Source: Mercurialis annua (Eukaryota > Streptophyta > Magnoliopsida > Malpighiales > Euphorbiaceae). From it: DNA of 64,000 nt. The translations under genes were made by a program, and so were the position numbers. Below the pieces are notes generated by a model. The model did not search any database. It was not told where the DNA came from and saw nothing but the letters and a program-made list of their open reading frames with translations. The DNA is taken from assembly GCF_937616625.2 (NCBI RefSeq), contig NC_065570.1, forward strand, positions 9,868,001 to 9,932,000, written 5' to 3'. Shown here piece after piece: positions 1-11,308 of the stretch. Within the stretch, counting starts at the first letter, position 1. Each line of letters starts with the position of its first letter.

Positions 1-410
1 CGGTTAAAACCGAATTTCACCATTTTTTATTTTTTTAAATTTTTTTATATTAAAATTAATTGAAATATTAAATAATTAGAGTATTATAAACTTTCATATA
101 TGTTTAAATAACAATTATTAACTCATATATCAACAATAATTAAGATATAAATACAAAAAACATATAAATATAAGTATATATGTATATTATTTTTAAAATA
201 TATATATATTTTATATTAACGTTCGGTTAATTCGGTTTTTTGGTCGGTTTGGTTTTCGAAACACCCAAACCAAACCGAACACGGAAAACCAAACTTTATC
301 TAGAGTAGAAACCGAACCAAACCGTTTTCACCGAAAAACCGAACCAAACATCAAAGTTCGGTTTGGTTCAGTTCAGTTTTTCGGTTTGGTTCGGTTCTTG
401 CTCACCCCTT
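1..410. mobile_element. Non-autonomous hAT element, left end cut by window edge
   Basis: The sequence matches the small hAT element at 16577-17158 almost base for base over its interior (the CGGTTAAAACCGAATTTCAC block and the following AT-rich stretch). It ends in the same GGTTCGGTTCTTGCTCACCCC terminus that closes the 4.5-kb hAT element at 8732. The other end and the target duplication lie outside the window or cannot be read. It has no coding capacity. Confidence 0.7.
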
Positions 411-811
411 GTAATAGGAGGTTCTCGTATTCGGGTTTGGATTTCTATAGAAATCTTTACTGTATTTTTTTCTAGAGCGTGATTTTTGTCTATTCTTCTA
501 GCCGTAGCCTTTAGTCGCACCTTGTGTGTGTCACTTATATGTAAAAGCTAATAGTTTGGGTATTTGCCACTTTTTGTAGCCTTAATAAAAATATTATTCA
601 TAAAAAAATGGTATTATTATAGTCCTAATATGTGCTGTTCTTCTTCTATTTCTTTTTTTTTTTGACACGGTAATTTTGAAAATAGTTTACCTTATCATAG
701 ATATTTATAAAAAAAAAACCCCTTATTTTGTGGCTTTTGATTTTGTAAATCAAAGTAATAATCAGTTAGAATTCTAAATTGAGCGGAAAATATAAATAAA
801 TTTTAGAACAA
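411..811. other. No gene seen
   Basis: AT-rich sequence with short homopolymers. I see no open frame, element end or RNA signature between the hAT fragment and the next MITE. Confidence 0.5.
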
Positions 812-820
812 TAATTTTTT

Positions 821-1107
821 GGCTAAACTCATCTAGAGGCCCTTGTATTATATCATTTTCATTCAAAAAATCCTTGTACTGTTTTTTTGTTCTTTATGTC
901 CCTGTACTTGGCAAAATTCAGATTTTCAGGTCCTTTTGAGGGACTGGAGGAACAAAAAAATTGTATGTAAAGGGACTGGAGAAAACTAAAAAAGGACCTG
1001 AAAATCAAAAATTATGTTAGTAGAGGGACCTGAAAAACAAAAAAAATAGTACAGAGGTTTTTTGAACAAATATGATATAGTACAAGGACCTCTAGATGGG
1101 TTTAGCC
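821..1107. mobile_element. MULE-type MITE with 9-bp target duplication
   Basis: A 287-bp inverted-repeat element. The left end GGCTAAACTCATCTAGAGG is mirrored at the right end (CCTCTAGATGGGTTTAGCC). It is flanked by the direct repeat TAATTTTTT (812-820 and 1108-1116); a 9-bp duplication is the Mutator hallmark. The interior is two arms of phrases such as GACCTGAAAA. A diverged relative with an internal insertion lies at 34148-35347. Confidence 0.75.
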
Positions 1108-1239
1108 TAATTTTTTTCATCCATTTGATGGTTATACTATACATTTTGGAATTGGCATATTCATGCTATTGCTAGTGTTTGATTTAGCTGATGTTATTGT
1201 TAGACTGTATCAGTAGTTATAATAATTTAGCTGAAGTTA

Positions 1240-2114
1240 TTGTTACAAAATCTGTCGCTAAATGTTTACTTTTAGCGACGGATTACAAAATCCATCGTTA
1301 AAAGTGAATTTTCATTAAAAAAAATTTATTAAAATAATATTTATTAATTAAAATAATATTAATTGTAAAATAATTTATTAAAAAAATAATGATTTATTAA
1401 AAAAATTATTATTGTTATTTATCAACAAAATTATTATTTAGAAGAAATAATTATTTATTAAAAAAATTATTATTTATTAAAAAATTATTATTTGAAAAAA
1501 ATTATTATTTATTAAAAAATTATTATATTAGAATGCGGGAGTAAAGTATAAAAGTAATAATTTATTGTTTTTATATTAAATAATTATTAAAAAATAATTT
1601 ATTAATTTTTTATTTAAAAATAATTAGTATGAAAATAATTATTTTATAATATGGGAGTAAAATGCAGGAGTAATGTTTTGTTACTTTCAGTTATTATTTA
1701 AATATAATATATATAGATGTATAGTAAGAATCTGACTTGGTTAAAATGGAGTCGCGCGCGGGGAACTACATGGTTAAAGAAGGATTGGGTGAGAGCAATG
1801 TTAAGGATGGGTGACCTATTGGAAAGTTGGAAAATTTGCAAAAATTGGGAGTAGGTGATAGTGTGTGGTGTATAGCGGGTGGGTGTGTGACGGTGAGTGA
1901 CCTATTAAATAATATTTTATTTTACAATTTTAATGATTTTTTTTTAAATTAGTGACGGACGTAAATCCGTCGCTAATTTTTTTAAATCCGTTGCAAAATG
2001 TTTGAGATTCCGTCGCTATAAATTTAGCAACAAAAAATTTAGCGACATATGTTGTCCTTTATCCATTTAGCGACATAACAATCCGTCACTAAATAGCTGT
2101 TTTTTTAGTAGTGT
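1240..2114. mobile_element. Possible CACTA-like non-autonomous element
   Basis: The region holds many copies, in both orientations, of the motif GTCGCTAAAT / ATTTAGCGAC (near 1250-1300, 1950-2095). It ends with TTTTTTAGTAGTG at 2114, the inverse of a CACTAC-type terminus. The centre (1310-1700) is very AT-rich tandem-like TTATTATTTATTAAAAAA. I could not find a matching CACTA terminus on the left, so the left boundary is only where the subterminal motifs begin. Confidence 0.35.
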
Positions 2115-3457
2115 TGGAAACCACTTAGAAATATTAAAAATCACTATTGAGAGTTTTAAGAAAACTCAATGTATGTCCATAAAACTTTCGAAGTGTTTTA
2201 TGTAATTTGAAGAGTTTGATATAAAACATAAGGGTTTGAAAATGGATAGGTGTTTAGAGAGTTTAGGGAGAGAAAAGGCCTGAAATATCTAAAAAAACAA
2301 TTAATTAAATTGGAAGGAGAAAGATAAAATTTTAGTTTAATGAAGTTGTATATTTATAGGGTATTAGAACAGACGATCAATTCCTATTTTAGATGATCGT
2401 CTAGACCTGCATTTTACGATCTCAACAGTCAGGCGCTAGATAAACCTCTTAGAAAAATCATATTAATTTTTTTTAGCTTAATCCAACTGTTCAACTGAGA
2501 GATATCATTATTTTACTAAAATTTGTCAGCTTCGGAAACCACTCTAATGTTATTCCGAGTAACACCCGAAAATGAATAAGAACAATATCGATTAATTCCT
2601 AATTTAAATACTCATAAAACCCTCCCATAAATTACTCATGTCACATTTATTTCCTTTCAATAGTTATACATAATTCGATTCTGGTCAGCAACCAAACTGT
2701 TACAAAAATTGTAATCACAATTCACCTCGATACCTCAATTGATGTATAGTATTTCGATTCCAACAAAATTTTCAATTCATACCACTTCAATCCATATATC
2801 GATTATATAAATTTAAAAGTTAATTACCACAAATATTACACGTGTTACTTCAGGGTTTTGACGAATCACACGTCACGCATCAAAAAATTATATCATGATG
2901 GTGCGAGGTATTACATGATCTACGCGCATTTAGTGATTGAGGCCACCTGAAGACAGTAACACACACATTAGAAGAACAGTGGAAGAAAACTACACGTGTT
3001 CACTCTAATGATCAACTTAGTATATGTAGGATTAAGAAAGATAAGAAGAATTATTAAATGTGTAGAAAGCGATTAAAAAGGAAAACTAGGATTTACGTTA
3101 AGAGAGGTAAAAATAAAGAGTTAAGGCTCCTCTTTCTTTCCTATGCCATTTACTGAGCCGTACAATTATGTTATCTTTCGAGAATGATGTCTCAAGTGCG
3201 CGTGGTGCAGTAGAAATATTCCACTGCGTCAGACGTTCTAATGTGTCAATTTTTTTATAGCCCTCTCGCTTCTTCCTATTATGTTAAACCGAATTATATC
3301 TTGGTCGATGCTTATGCCTTACATCAGGTAATACTTCTTGACTTCTTGTGTGTCTTGAGCGTTGGTTCTGCTGTGTTATGTCTCAGTCTTGTCTAAAAGA
3401 TTGAGTAAATTATTTGTTGAGTATCATTGCTTAGTTTCATGGATGTTCTAAGTTGGA
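2115..3457. other. No gene seen
   Basis: About 1.3 kb of AT-rich sequence without a credible open frame, splice pattern or terminal repeats. An ACACGTGT-like motif near 2839 and 2993 is probably chance. Confidence 0.4.
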
Positions 3458-3465
3458 CTTGCACC

Positions 3466-3823
3466 TAGACCGAATTAACCGACCAAACCAAGGAACTTTG
3501 GTCGGTTCAGATTTGTTAAAATGGTTAATTCGGTCAATTTCGTTTTCATCTAAAAAAATTGGTTATTCGGTTATCAGTTCAGTTTGAATTTTAAACTATC
3601 CAAATCAACCGAAAATGCTGAATTAACCAAAATTTTAACTTTTTTTTACTTTCTCATAATTTTGTTTGTTTTAACCGAACCGACCGAATTAACCGATCTA
3701 TTCGGTCGGTTTGATTTTTGGTTAAAAACGGTTGATATAGTTTTGTCTATTCAGTCGAACGGTTAATTCGGTTAAGGAGGTGTCGTTTCGATTTCGACCG
3801 AACCGATCGAATGATCTGCCCTA
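3466..3823. mobile_element. Small hAT-like element, 8-bp target duplication
   Basis: A 358-bp element flanked by the direct repeat CTTGCACC (3458-3465 and 3824-3831). It begins TAGACCGAATTAACC and ends GATCTGCCCTA, so the ends share TAG.../...CTA polarity. The interior is packed with GGTTAATTCGGT and its inverse, the same style of subterminal repeat as the other hAT elements here, though not the same family. The short open frame inside is repeat sequence, not a gene. Confidence 0.7.
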
Positions 3824-4202
3824 CTTGCACCTGATGCCTGATGTACCTGTCCTTTGAGCTTTTGTGTTTTGCAGTTATTTCTCATGTAACATATTATCAG
3901 CTAAATATTATATTAGATATATGATAAGTTCTTTTGGAATTTAATTATTTTAACATTATCGAACATAATATTATCTTCTGAAATACAAACAAAACTAGTG
4001 ATATTAATTTGTCTATAAGAGAAAAAGGACTATATCATTAGAGGAATAATGAGGTGGGAAAAGAGATGCAAAGAGAGGGCGGTGTCGGTTGTGATAATAA
4101 CACAAATTAAAATATTTATTTTTAAGAGTTATCAAATTTTAAATTAAAAACTTTAATCGAATTTTAACAAAATAAATTCAAGACAATTGACATAGTAATA
4201 TT

Positions 4203-4207
<5 letters not shown>

Positions 4208-4246
<39 letters not shown>
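4208..4246. repeat. (AT)n microsatellite
   Basis: An uninterrupted TA/AT dinucleotide run just left of the target duplication of the autonomous hAT element. Confidence 0.9.
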
Positions 4247-4249
<3 letters not shown>

Positions 4250-4262
4250 AACCACCTAAGGG

Positions 4263-7200
4263 TAGGGGTGTGCACGGTTCGGTTCGGTTCGGTGTGGAGT
4301 TGAACTTGCCAAAACCGAACCAAACCATTCCTAAATAACTAAAACCAAACCACCACATTCGGTCAACGGTTTTATCGGTTTGGAGCACCGAAATTTCGGT
4401 TTTAACCGTCCGATCCGGGTCATTAAACCGAATTTTCCACCAAATTTGAAATTTAAAAATTTAACATACAAAAATATAATTTTGTTTACAAAATTACAAC
4501 CAAAGGTCCAGAGTTACAAATTTAAACCCTGAACTCAAAAATTCACAGCCTGCATTTAAAAGGCAGGGCAAACATTTGCTAAGTGTTTAGCTTTACAAAA
4601 AAATTACAAGTATAAGGCTTAACAAAAAATTAACCCAAAAAATAGTAAGGTATGTAAACCTTTTACAAAAAATCAGCTACAAAAATAAGCCTTTATACAG
4701 CTGCTTCAAAAATCTGCCTCTACATAAAGCTGCTTCAAAAAAATCTTTACAAGTCAAACCTGCAAAACAGATTAAACAAGAAAATTAGACACTGCAATTC
4801 AGAAATTGTAATTACATATACATTTGTGTTAAAAAATAACAAAATGGGCTCAGACTTCAAATGTTTCAAGTCAAAATAGTTCAACACTCTTAAAAGGTAA
4901 CAATGTATGTCACACAGTTAATGATCAAACTAATTTCAGACTTTAACTGGAAGCTTTCATCATAGCCTAATGTTTAATGATAAATTAGCACAAGACATAA
5001 GAGACATCAAAATAAGAACTACAAAATGTCAAATGCTTCAAAGGCTCAGATTATATATATGTCAAGCACAAACACAAAGACCATAAAATGGTGGCACAAG
5101 TTAAGTGCCTCATCATATATAGTCATCTGTATCCACACTTGGATGGTGGAAGCATCATCATGGCCATTATTAAGCATAAAGACAGAAATCAAATCAAAGC
5201 CAGCAATATATTGAACATGTGAACAATATCTCTTAAATGTCTATGCTAACTTATCATTATCATATATTTCAAATGGGACAGAAAGGCAACTAGGTCAAAT
5301 AAGTCCATCAAATAAGCAAACAAGGGCTTCCAGCAAGTCATAAAAAGCAAGCAAGGATCAAGTAAATCAAGCAAAGACAAAGACAAACTATAGGATTAGC
5401 TTCATTAGTGTTAGCATTGGCAGGTTCTTGTAAACCTGCAAAGAAATGAAAGTAAAGAGTTAGTAGAAAGTAAATAATCAAAGTATAAAGTAAATAAAAT
5501 AAAACAGAAGAAGGACAAAAGATTACCTTCTTCAAATTGTTCCAACTCATCCAAAGACTCCTCAACAGAAACAGGTTGAGTTGGATCTTTTAGCCAATCC
5601 TGAGTGCAGATAAGGGCTTCCACAAGTGCAGGAGTCAAACTACTCCTAAAATCATCAAGCACTCTTCCACCCGTGCTAAATGCTGACTCAGAAGCAACAG
5701 TGGAGACTGGTACAGCAAGAACATCACGAGCCATTCTAGAGAGGATAGGAAACCTCTCTGAGTTTAGCTTCCACCATCTGAGAATGTCAAAATTCTCTTC
5801 ATTTCCAACTACTCCCTCACTTAGGTAGATATCCAACTCAGTTTTCTTTGTTCCTCCCACTCCACCAGTCTCCATCATTTGCTGTAGGTACCTCTCTTTC
5901 AACACAGAATTTGCTTGGGACAAATGGCCAACAGATTCAGATGGCACACTAGTCTGGCCACCACCAGACTTTTCTTTCTTATATTGGCATTCATAATCAT
6001 TGAATAGTTCATGCAAATCATCCATCAGAAAAGAGTACAGAAACTTCCCTTCATGAGCACCATACATGTGAGTCAAGGTATACTCCAAATACACAACTCT
6101 ATCCCTAGGATCTAAGATATTTGCAAAGAATATCAATTTGTTCATTACAGATGGATCACCCCAGTATTTATCAAATTTTTGTTTCATTTTAGTGCCCATA
6201 GACCTCAATCCTACATCAGTAGACCCCATCCAGTCTTGCAAGATTGTACACAAATCAGAAATTTCATTTAAGTGATTGTTAGAAGTGACATAGAGAGAGC
6301 CAGAGATTCTCAATGTCATCTTATAAAAACACTCTAACATACCACATAGCTCCCTAACACTTTCCCAATCACTAGAACTAGGAACATTCTCACCCAAATC
6401 ATTCTTAAAGCTAGACTCTGTTTCCTCATACTCCTCAAAAACTCTCTGATACATACAAGCAGTATTCAACATGAGATAAGTTGAATTCCATCTAGTAGGG
6501 ACATCTAAGCACAAAGAACGTTTACAATCAATCTCAATTGACTTCTTACATGCATTAAACTTACTTAACCTTAGAGGTGAGTTTTTTATGTACCTAACAG
6601 CCCCTCTAACCTTTTCAAAAGAAGCCCCAGACTCTTTTAAACCATCAGACACAACAAGGTTAAGGATATGAGCAATGCATCTCATATGGGCATATTTACA
6701 TCTAGCAGGAGTAGTACCCCAACTCAACATTTTTTTCATGAAAAAACTCATGGCAGCAGTGTTGTTTTCAGCATTATCAAGAGTCACAGTAAAGATATTC
6801 TTAAGACCCCACTCATTCAAACATGACTCTAAAGTTTTTGACAAGTATTCACCCTTATGTCTTGAACAAGGAACAAAAGAAATTATTTTTTTATGGAGCT
6901 TCCAGTCATTGTCTATGAAATGGGCAGTGATACACATATAGTTAATTCTTTGATTAGAAGTCCATGCATCACTAGTTAGACTCACTCTTTGAGTATTTGT
7001 TTTCATAAACTGTTTCAATTTTAGCTTCTCTTGTACAAACATGGCAAAACAATCTCTATTTACAGTCCATCTAGATGGCATTTTAAACTTAGGACAAGCT
7101 ATACTCATCAACCTTTTAAAGCCCTGTTTCTCAACAAATTTCAGAGGCAATTCATCAACAACAATCATGTAAGACACAGCTTTCCTAATAGCTTCCTGAT

Positions 7201-8732
7201 CAAACTTCCAATTAGCAACATTACACATAGCAGGACCACTATTTGGGACTAGACCCACATTCACAACAGGCTGCAAGGACAACAATGCTTGCCTAGTTTC
7301 TAAAGTGTGTGGGTGTTTAGTGCATCTAAGCAAGTGACCTCTCAAAGTGGATGTGCCATTTTTCTTAGCATGACAATTGTATATACGGGCACAGTAGGAA
7401 CACTTAGCTTGTATGATTACCCCGTCAGCATCTTTAATAGCATTGAAATGGTCCCATACCACTGATCTTTGGTGGACTTCCTTTCGCTTTCTAGTATTTG
7501 CTTCCACTGGCTTAGGGTCTGTGTTTGTATTTGCTTCCACAGGAAGTTGGTCATCTGGGGCAATTCCTTGGACAACAGGAAGTTGACCAGCAATGGCTTC
7601 TTCTTGCCCATTTCTAGGGTCAGGGATAGGGACAGGGTCAGGGTCCATCTACATCATTACATCAACAGAAAAGAAAGGATTAGTTAGCTCAGTTAACAAC
7701 ACAAAATTAACAAAAAAAAATAATTTCAGATGGCAATAGAAACATTACCTTTCTATTAAAGTTTCAGAGCTTCCACCAAATCCTTTAGCCCATAGATATT
7801 CCATGAAACAAACAAACAGAAACCCATAAAATTAGGTTTTCAAAGCACAAATCAAACAAACAAAAACCCAGAAAATTAGAGTTCGAAACAGAGATCGATT
7901 TTACCTATCACAGAAACACTCACAAAGCTTCCACCAAAGCCTTCAGCCCATACATGATACATGTTTCATGAAACAAACAAACAAAAACCCAGAAAATTAG
8001 GGATTGAAACAAACAGAAAGCCAAAAAAGCCACATATATTTCAGTAACAGAGATGAGTTTTACCTTAAAATCGAGTCTTGTAATATAAACTAACTGAATC
8101 TGCAAGAATATACACAAAATCAAAAGAGAAGAGTTAGTTTTATGAAAAAAAAAACAATCCAGATAAAGAAAAACAAATAAAAACTTCTATTACCTTAAGA
8201 TTCGTGTATTTTTTCACGAAACACCATGATCTACCATCAAAAACTTAGCATGTAGAAGATAAATAAGGCTTCATCTCACTGGAAGTGAGTAAGAGAGGAG
8301 GTTAAACTACGAATTGATGGCAGACAACCATGGAGGAAAGATTCTATTAGAGAAAAAACGAGTGAAAATGAAATGAGGGGAGCGTTTCAGATAGGATTTC
8401 TAGAGAGAGGTGGGAGCGTTTCAGATAGGGTTTTTAGAGAGAGGGTAAGAGGCGCTGAGAAATGAAAGGAGAGGAGTCTGAATTAGGGTTAATGGGGGGA
8501 TAAAATTACTTATATAGTCTAGGTTAAAAATAAGTAAAACGACGTCGTTTTTCATTCGGTTTTTCGGTTCGGTTCGGTCACCGAAGGCAAAAACCAAACC
8601 AACTCCGCAAACCGTTATATTTTTATATCTCAAACCAAACCACTCCAAATACTCCATATTAACCGCTCCAGTATTAATTTCGGTTCGGTTTGACCCGGTT
8701 TTTCGGTTCGACCCGGTTTTTGCTCACCCCTA
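4263..8732 (-). mobile_element. Complete, apparently autonomous hAT transposon
   Basis: A 4470-bp element flanked by the perfect 8-bp duplication CCTAAGGG (4255-4262 and 8733-8740). Its left end TAGGGGTGTGCA and the inverse of its right end TAGGGGTGAGCA form the short imperfect terminal repeat typical of hAT. Subterminal zones at both ends (about 4275-4430 and 8550-8725) carry many GGTTCGG/CCGAACC motifs, the likely transposase-binding repeats. It encodes one transposase on the minus strand. A perfect duplication and intact frame suggest a young insertion. The 8740-8262 side holds the promoter, and an AT-rich 3' spacer (4440-5337) lies downstream of the gene. Confidence 0.9.
5338..7648 (-). 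CDS. hAT transposase (BED finger, RICESLEEPER/DAYSLEEPER type)
   Basis: Catalyses cut-and-paste movement of the surrounding hAT element; expected in the nucleus. The long exon is 7648-5527 and a short last exon is 5435-5338 (donor GAAG|GTAATC, acceptor TTGCAG), giving about 739 residues. Read without splicing, the frame runs to 745 residues with an intron-encoded tail, so the spliced form is preferred. Visible in order: a proline-rich N-terminus with a doubled PVEANT; a BED zinc finger at about 61-114 (C83, C86, H105, C109); an RNase H-like core with SLTSDAWTSN, TLDNAENN, MRCIAHILNLVV and DVPTRWNSTYLML; and the C-terminal hAT dimerisation domain with WWKLNSERFPILSRMARDVL and STVASESAFS. No internal stop or frameshift is seen. 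Domesticated hAT relatives exist, but here the terminal repeats and target duplication show a transposon. Confidence 0.9.
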
Positions 8733-8740
8733 CCTAAGGG

Positions 8741-11021
8741 TTGATGGTGTCATTATACCATAATAAAGAATGAAATAGTTATTAAGCGGTTCCCTGACGT
8801 CCCTGCTTCAGTCCCCGCTGTTCCCACCATCTGCTTCAATCCCTACCGTTCCCCGCCATCCCCGATGCCGTTCCCGCCGTCCACTACTCTGGTAACCGCT
8901 GTCCACTATCCCTGCATCCGGTAATAAACAGTCCCTGTTTTTGTTGATTAAAATTTTACATAGAAATTAATAGGTTAATTATTGGTTCGTTTCTTAGTTT
9001 TTGTTAATTAGAGTTTTATTAGGTACGAATTTTCTTAGTTTAATTAGGGTAATTTAATATATCACTTGTATATTATTCAACTGAAGTCAATAAAATTTGA
9101 GAAGAAAGTGAGAGTCAGTTTCTTAGCATTTCTCCTTTTGGTGATGGCGACCAAATCCTTTGTTAACACGGTATTATCAATGCCTCATGGCTGTTTTTTC
9201 TCTGTTCTAGTGGTTGATTTATATTAGTTTAGTAACTTAATTTTGCTTAAACTAACGCTTACTTAATTAACCGCTTTCATGTTTCAAGAATTTACAAATT
9301 TCAAAGTATGTTTGTGGTCGATTTGTTGGTCTTGTTTTTTTTGTTGAATTATGTCGTTTGTAGAGTAGATAATTCCGCCATTGTTGTTCCCTTTTCATAT
9401 TATTAATCAATTTTAACGCTAATCCTCTTCTTCCAACCCAATCATCAACACCGCTCAAAAATTTGAAAAATCAGTGTCATTCCATAAATAGTGATCAGTG
9501 TCATTCCAAATTTGAGAAAATGACTTCTAACTCTGAAAAAAATAACTTTAATTTATGAGTGTGTGTTTTTTAATATTTATGATTGATTACCCATAAAAAA
9601 CACAAACAAAAGTTAAAGTAATCTTAGCTTGATGGTTTTTAATTACTGTCAATAAATCTGTTGTTTCTTCAACAATTGCAAATGATTTTAGTTATCAACA
9701 AGGAGAGTTAAAAGGAATGATAGATGTCAGAACTATAAAAATGCGATTGAAGACAATATTCAATATATCTTCATATCACTTCCCCTTTATGGGTGTATAT
9801 AAATCAGTCTAAATATTTAAAAATAATATTAATTTATAAAATACAATGTCTAATATTTTCTTTGTTTGTGTTTTTTTTTTGACATATATTTCTAAACGAG
9901 AGGCCTCCCAAACACTTTTTACTCTCCATCGTCAATTGGCGGAACTCCTCTACCATCTGCTATGCGTACCACAAAAATCAAGTAGATAATTCGGGAATAC
10001 TGCTCCAGTATCAGGTACAAACTTTTGTTCTGCCAATGGATTACAGGTAAGTATTCTTTTTAATATTATATTTTATTTTTCGTGCTACCGTTCGTTTAGC
10101 AAATTATTCAAGTTTGGAATAATTTAATTTGTTAAACGAATGTGTATTTGGATGGCTCTTATAATAGCCACAAAGTCCACATTGTTTTATTTATTTCAAA
10201 GAATGACTCATTTTCTTCATGAGATGGTCATTCTTCTTTCTATTTATATATTGTTATCTCTGGCAAAAAAAAAAAAAAAAAAAAAAAAAAAGAATGAAAT
10301 AGTTAGAAGTAGCATTCTTAAATAGTTCAAGAGGGTAATTAATACAAAATTGAACCACAACAGGGTGACAACAGCTTGATCGATCTCTTGCTTTTCACCT
10401 AACATTTTCCAATAACACAGCAAGCAGTTTTCGCTTTGGCGTTAGGGTATAGAGAGAATTTGATCTCATCTTTGAAAAACAAATTAATGCCTAATAATTT
10501 TTTCGACTTTTTTTTTATATTTTAAATTTTCAATGTCGTCAATTTTGTCTCATTTTTTTCAATTTTTCATTTTAATTGTAATCATTTTTTAGAATTTGAG
10601 TTTTTTCACTTTAAATAATGTCCTTATATTTGATACTTAGTAATTAAACAAAACCTTAATATTTTAAAAAGTAAAAATTGAGAAACTTTTTTTGTAAATA
10701 GAACAACTCTAATTTAAAATATGGCTACAGTTGAAACTGGAAATTGTAATATGAAATAAAAAAGGTGTTTGGTTCAGTTTTTCGGAAGGATTTTAATTTT
10801 TACTTTTCAAAAATTTTCATTAAAACGTTTAGTGAGATTTTTTTAAAGTTTTTTGGAGTTCTTTAAACCTTTAACAGCCGCTGTTTGAAAAATTCCATTT
10901 TGGAAATTTTTACCAACAGTTGATAGCTGTTTCAATATTTTTAATTATTTAAAAAAAAATTACTCCTACTAGAATATATTATTTTTTAATATATAAAATT
11001 ATTTAAATTATTTTTAAATAC
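8741..11021. other. Intergenic; possible decayed exon pieces
   Basis: No complete gene. A CCGTTCCC/CCGTCC-rich stretch lies at 8790-8930. The segment 9898-10046 is less AT-rich than its surroundings and ends in a strong donor-like CAG|GTAAGT at 10047. A short open start lies near 9143. These may be remnants of an exon-bearing sequence, but I could not join them into a protein. A 27-base A tract lies at about 10265-10291. Confidence 0.35.
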
Positions 11022-11023
11022 TA

Positions 11024-11306
11024 CTCCCTCCGTCCCAATAGAGTTATCCACTTTACCTTTATCACACAGTTTAAAAAAAGCAATTATTGTTTGTGGATTT
11101 TGTGAAATTTTCTTTACTTTTCTTATCATACCCCTAATTAATATAGGGCACACTTGCAATTTACTTTCAATTTATTCATTAGTGAATTTTAAATAGGGAT
11201 AATATAGAAAAACTAAGTGTAAAAGTTAGTTAATTTTTGAAAATGGACAAGAATTTTGAGATGAAAAAATTTCTCAAAGTGGACAACTCTATTGGAACGG
11301 AGGAAG
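11024..11306. mobile_element. Stowaway MITE (Tc1/mariner)
   Basis: A 283-bp element with the classic CTCCCTCCGTCCCAATAGAG terminus, mirrored on the right as CTCTATTGGAACGGAGGAAG, and TA on both sides (11022-11023 and 11307-11308). It has no coding capacity. Confidence 0.93.
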
Positions 11307-11308
11307 TA

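Noticed and set aside
5411..5526. C-terminal extension of the hAT transposase frame (LLSFFCFILFTLYFDYLL...)
   Set aside because: It is intron read-through; a good donor and acceptor pair gives a phase-correct last exon instead.
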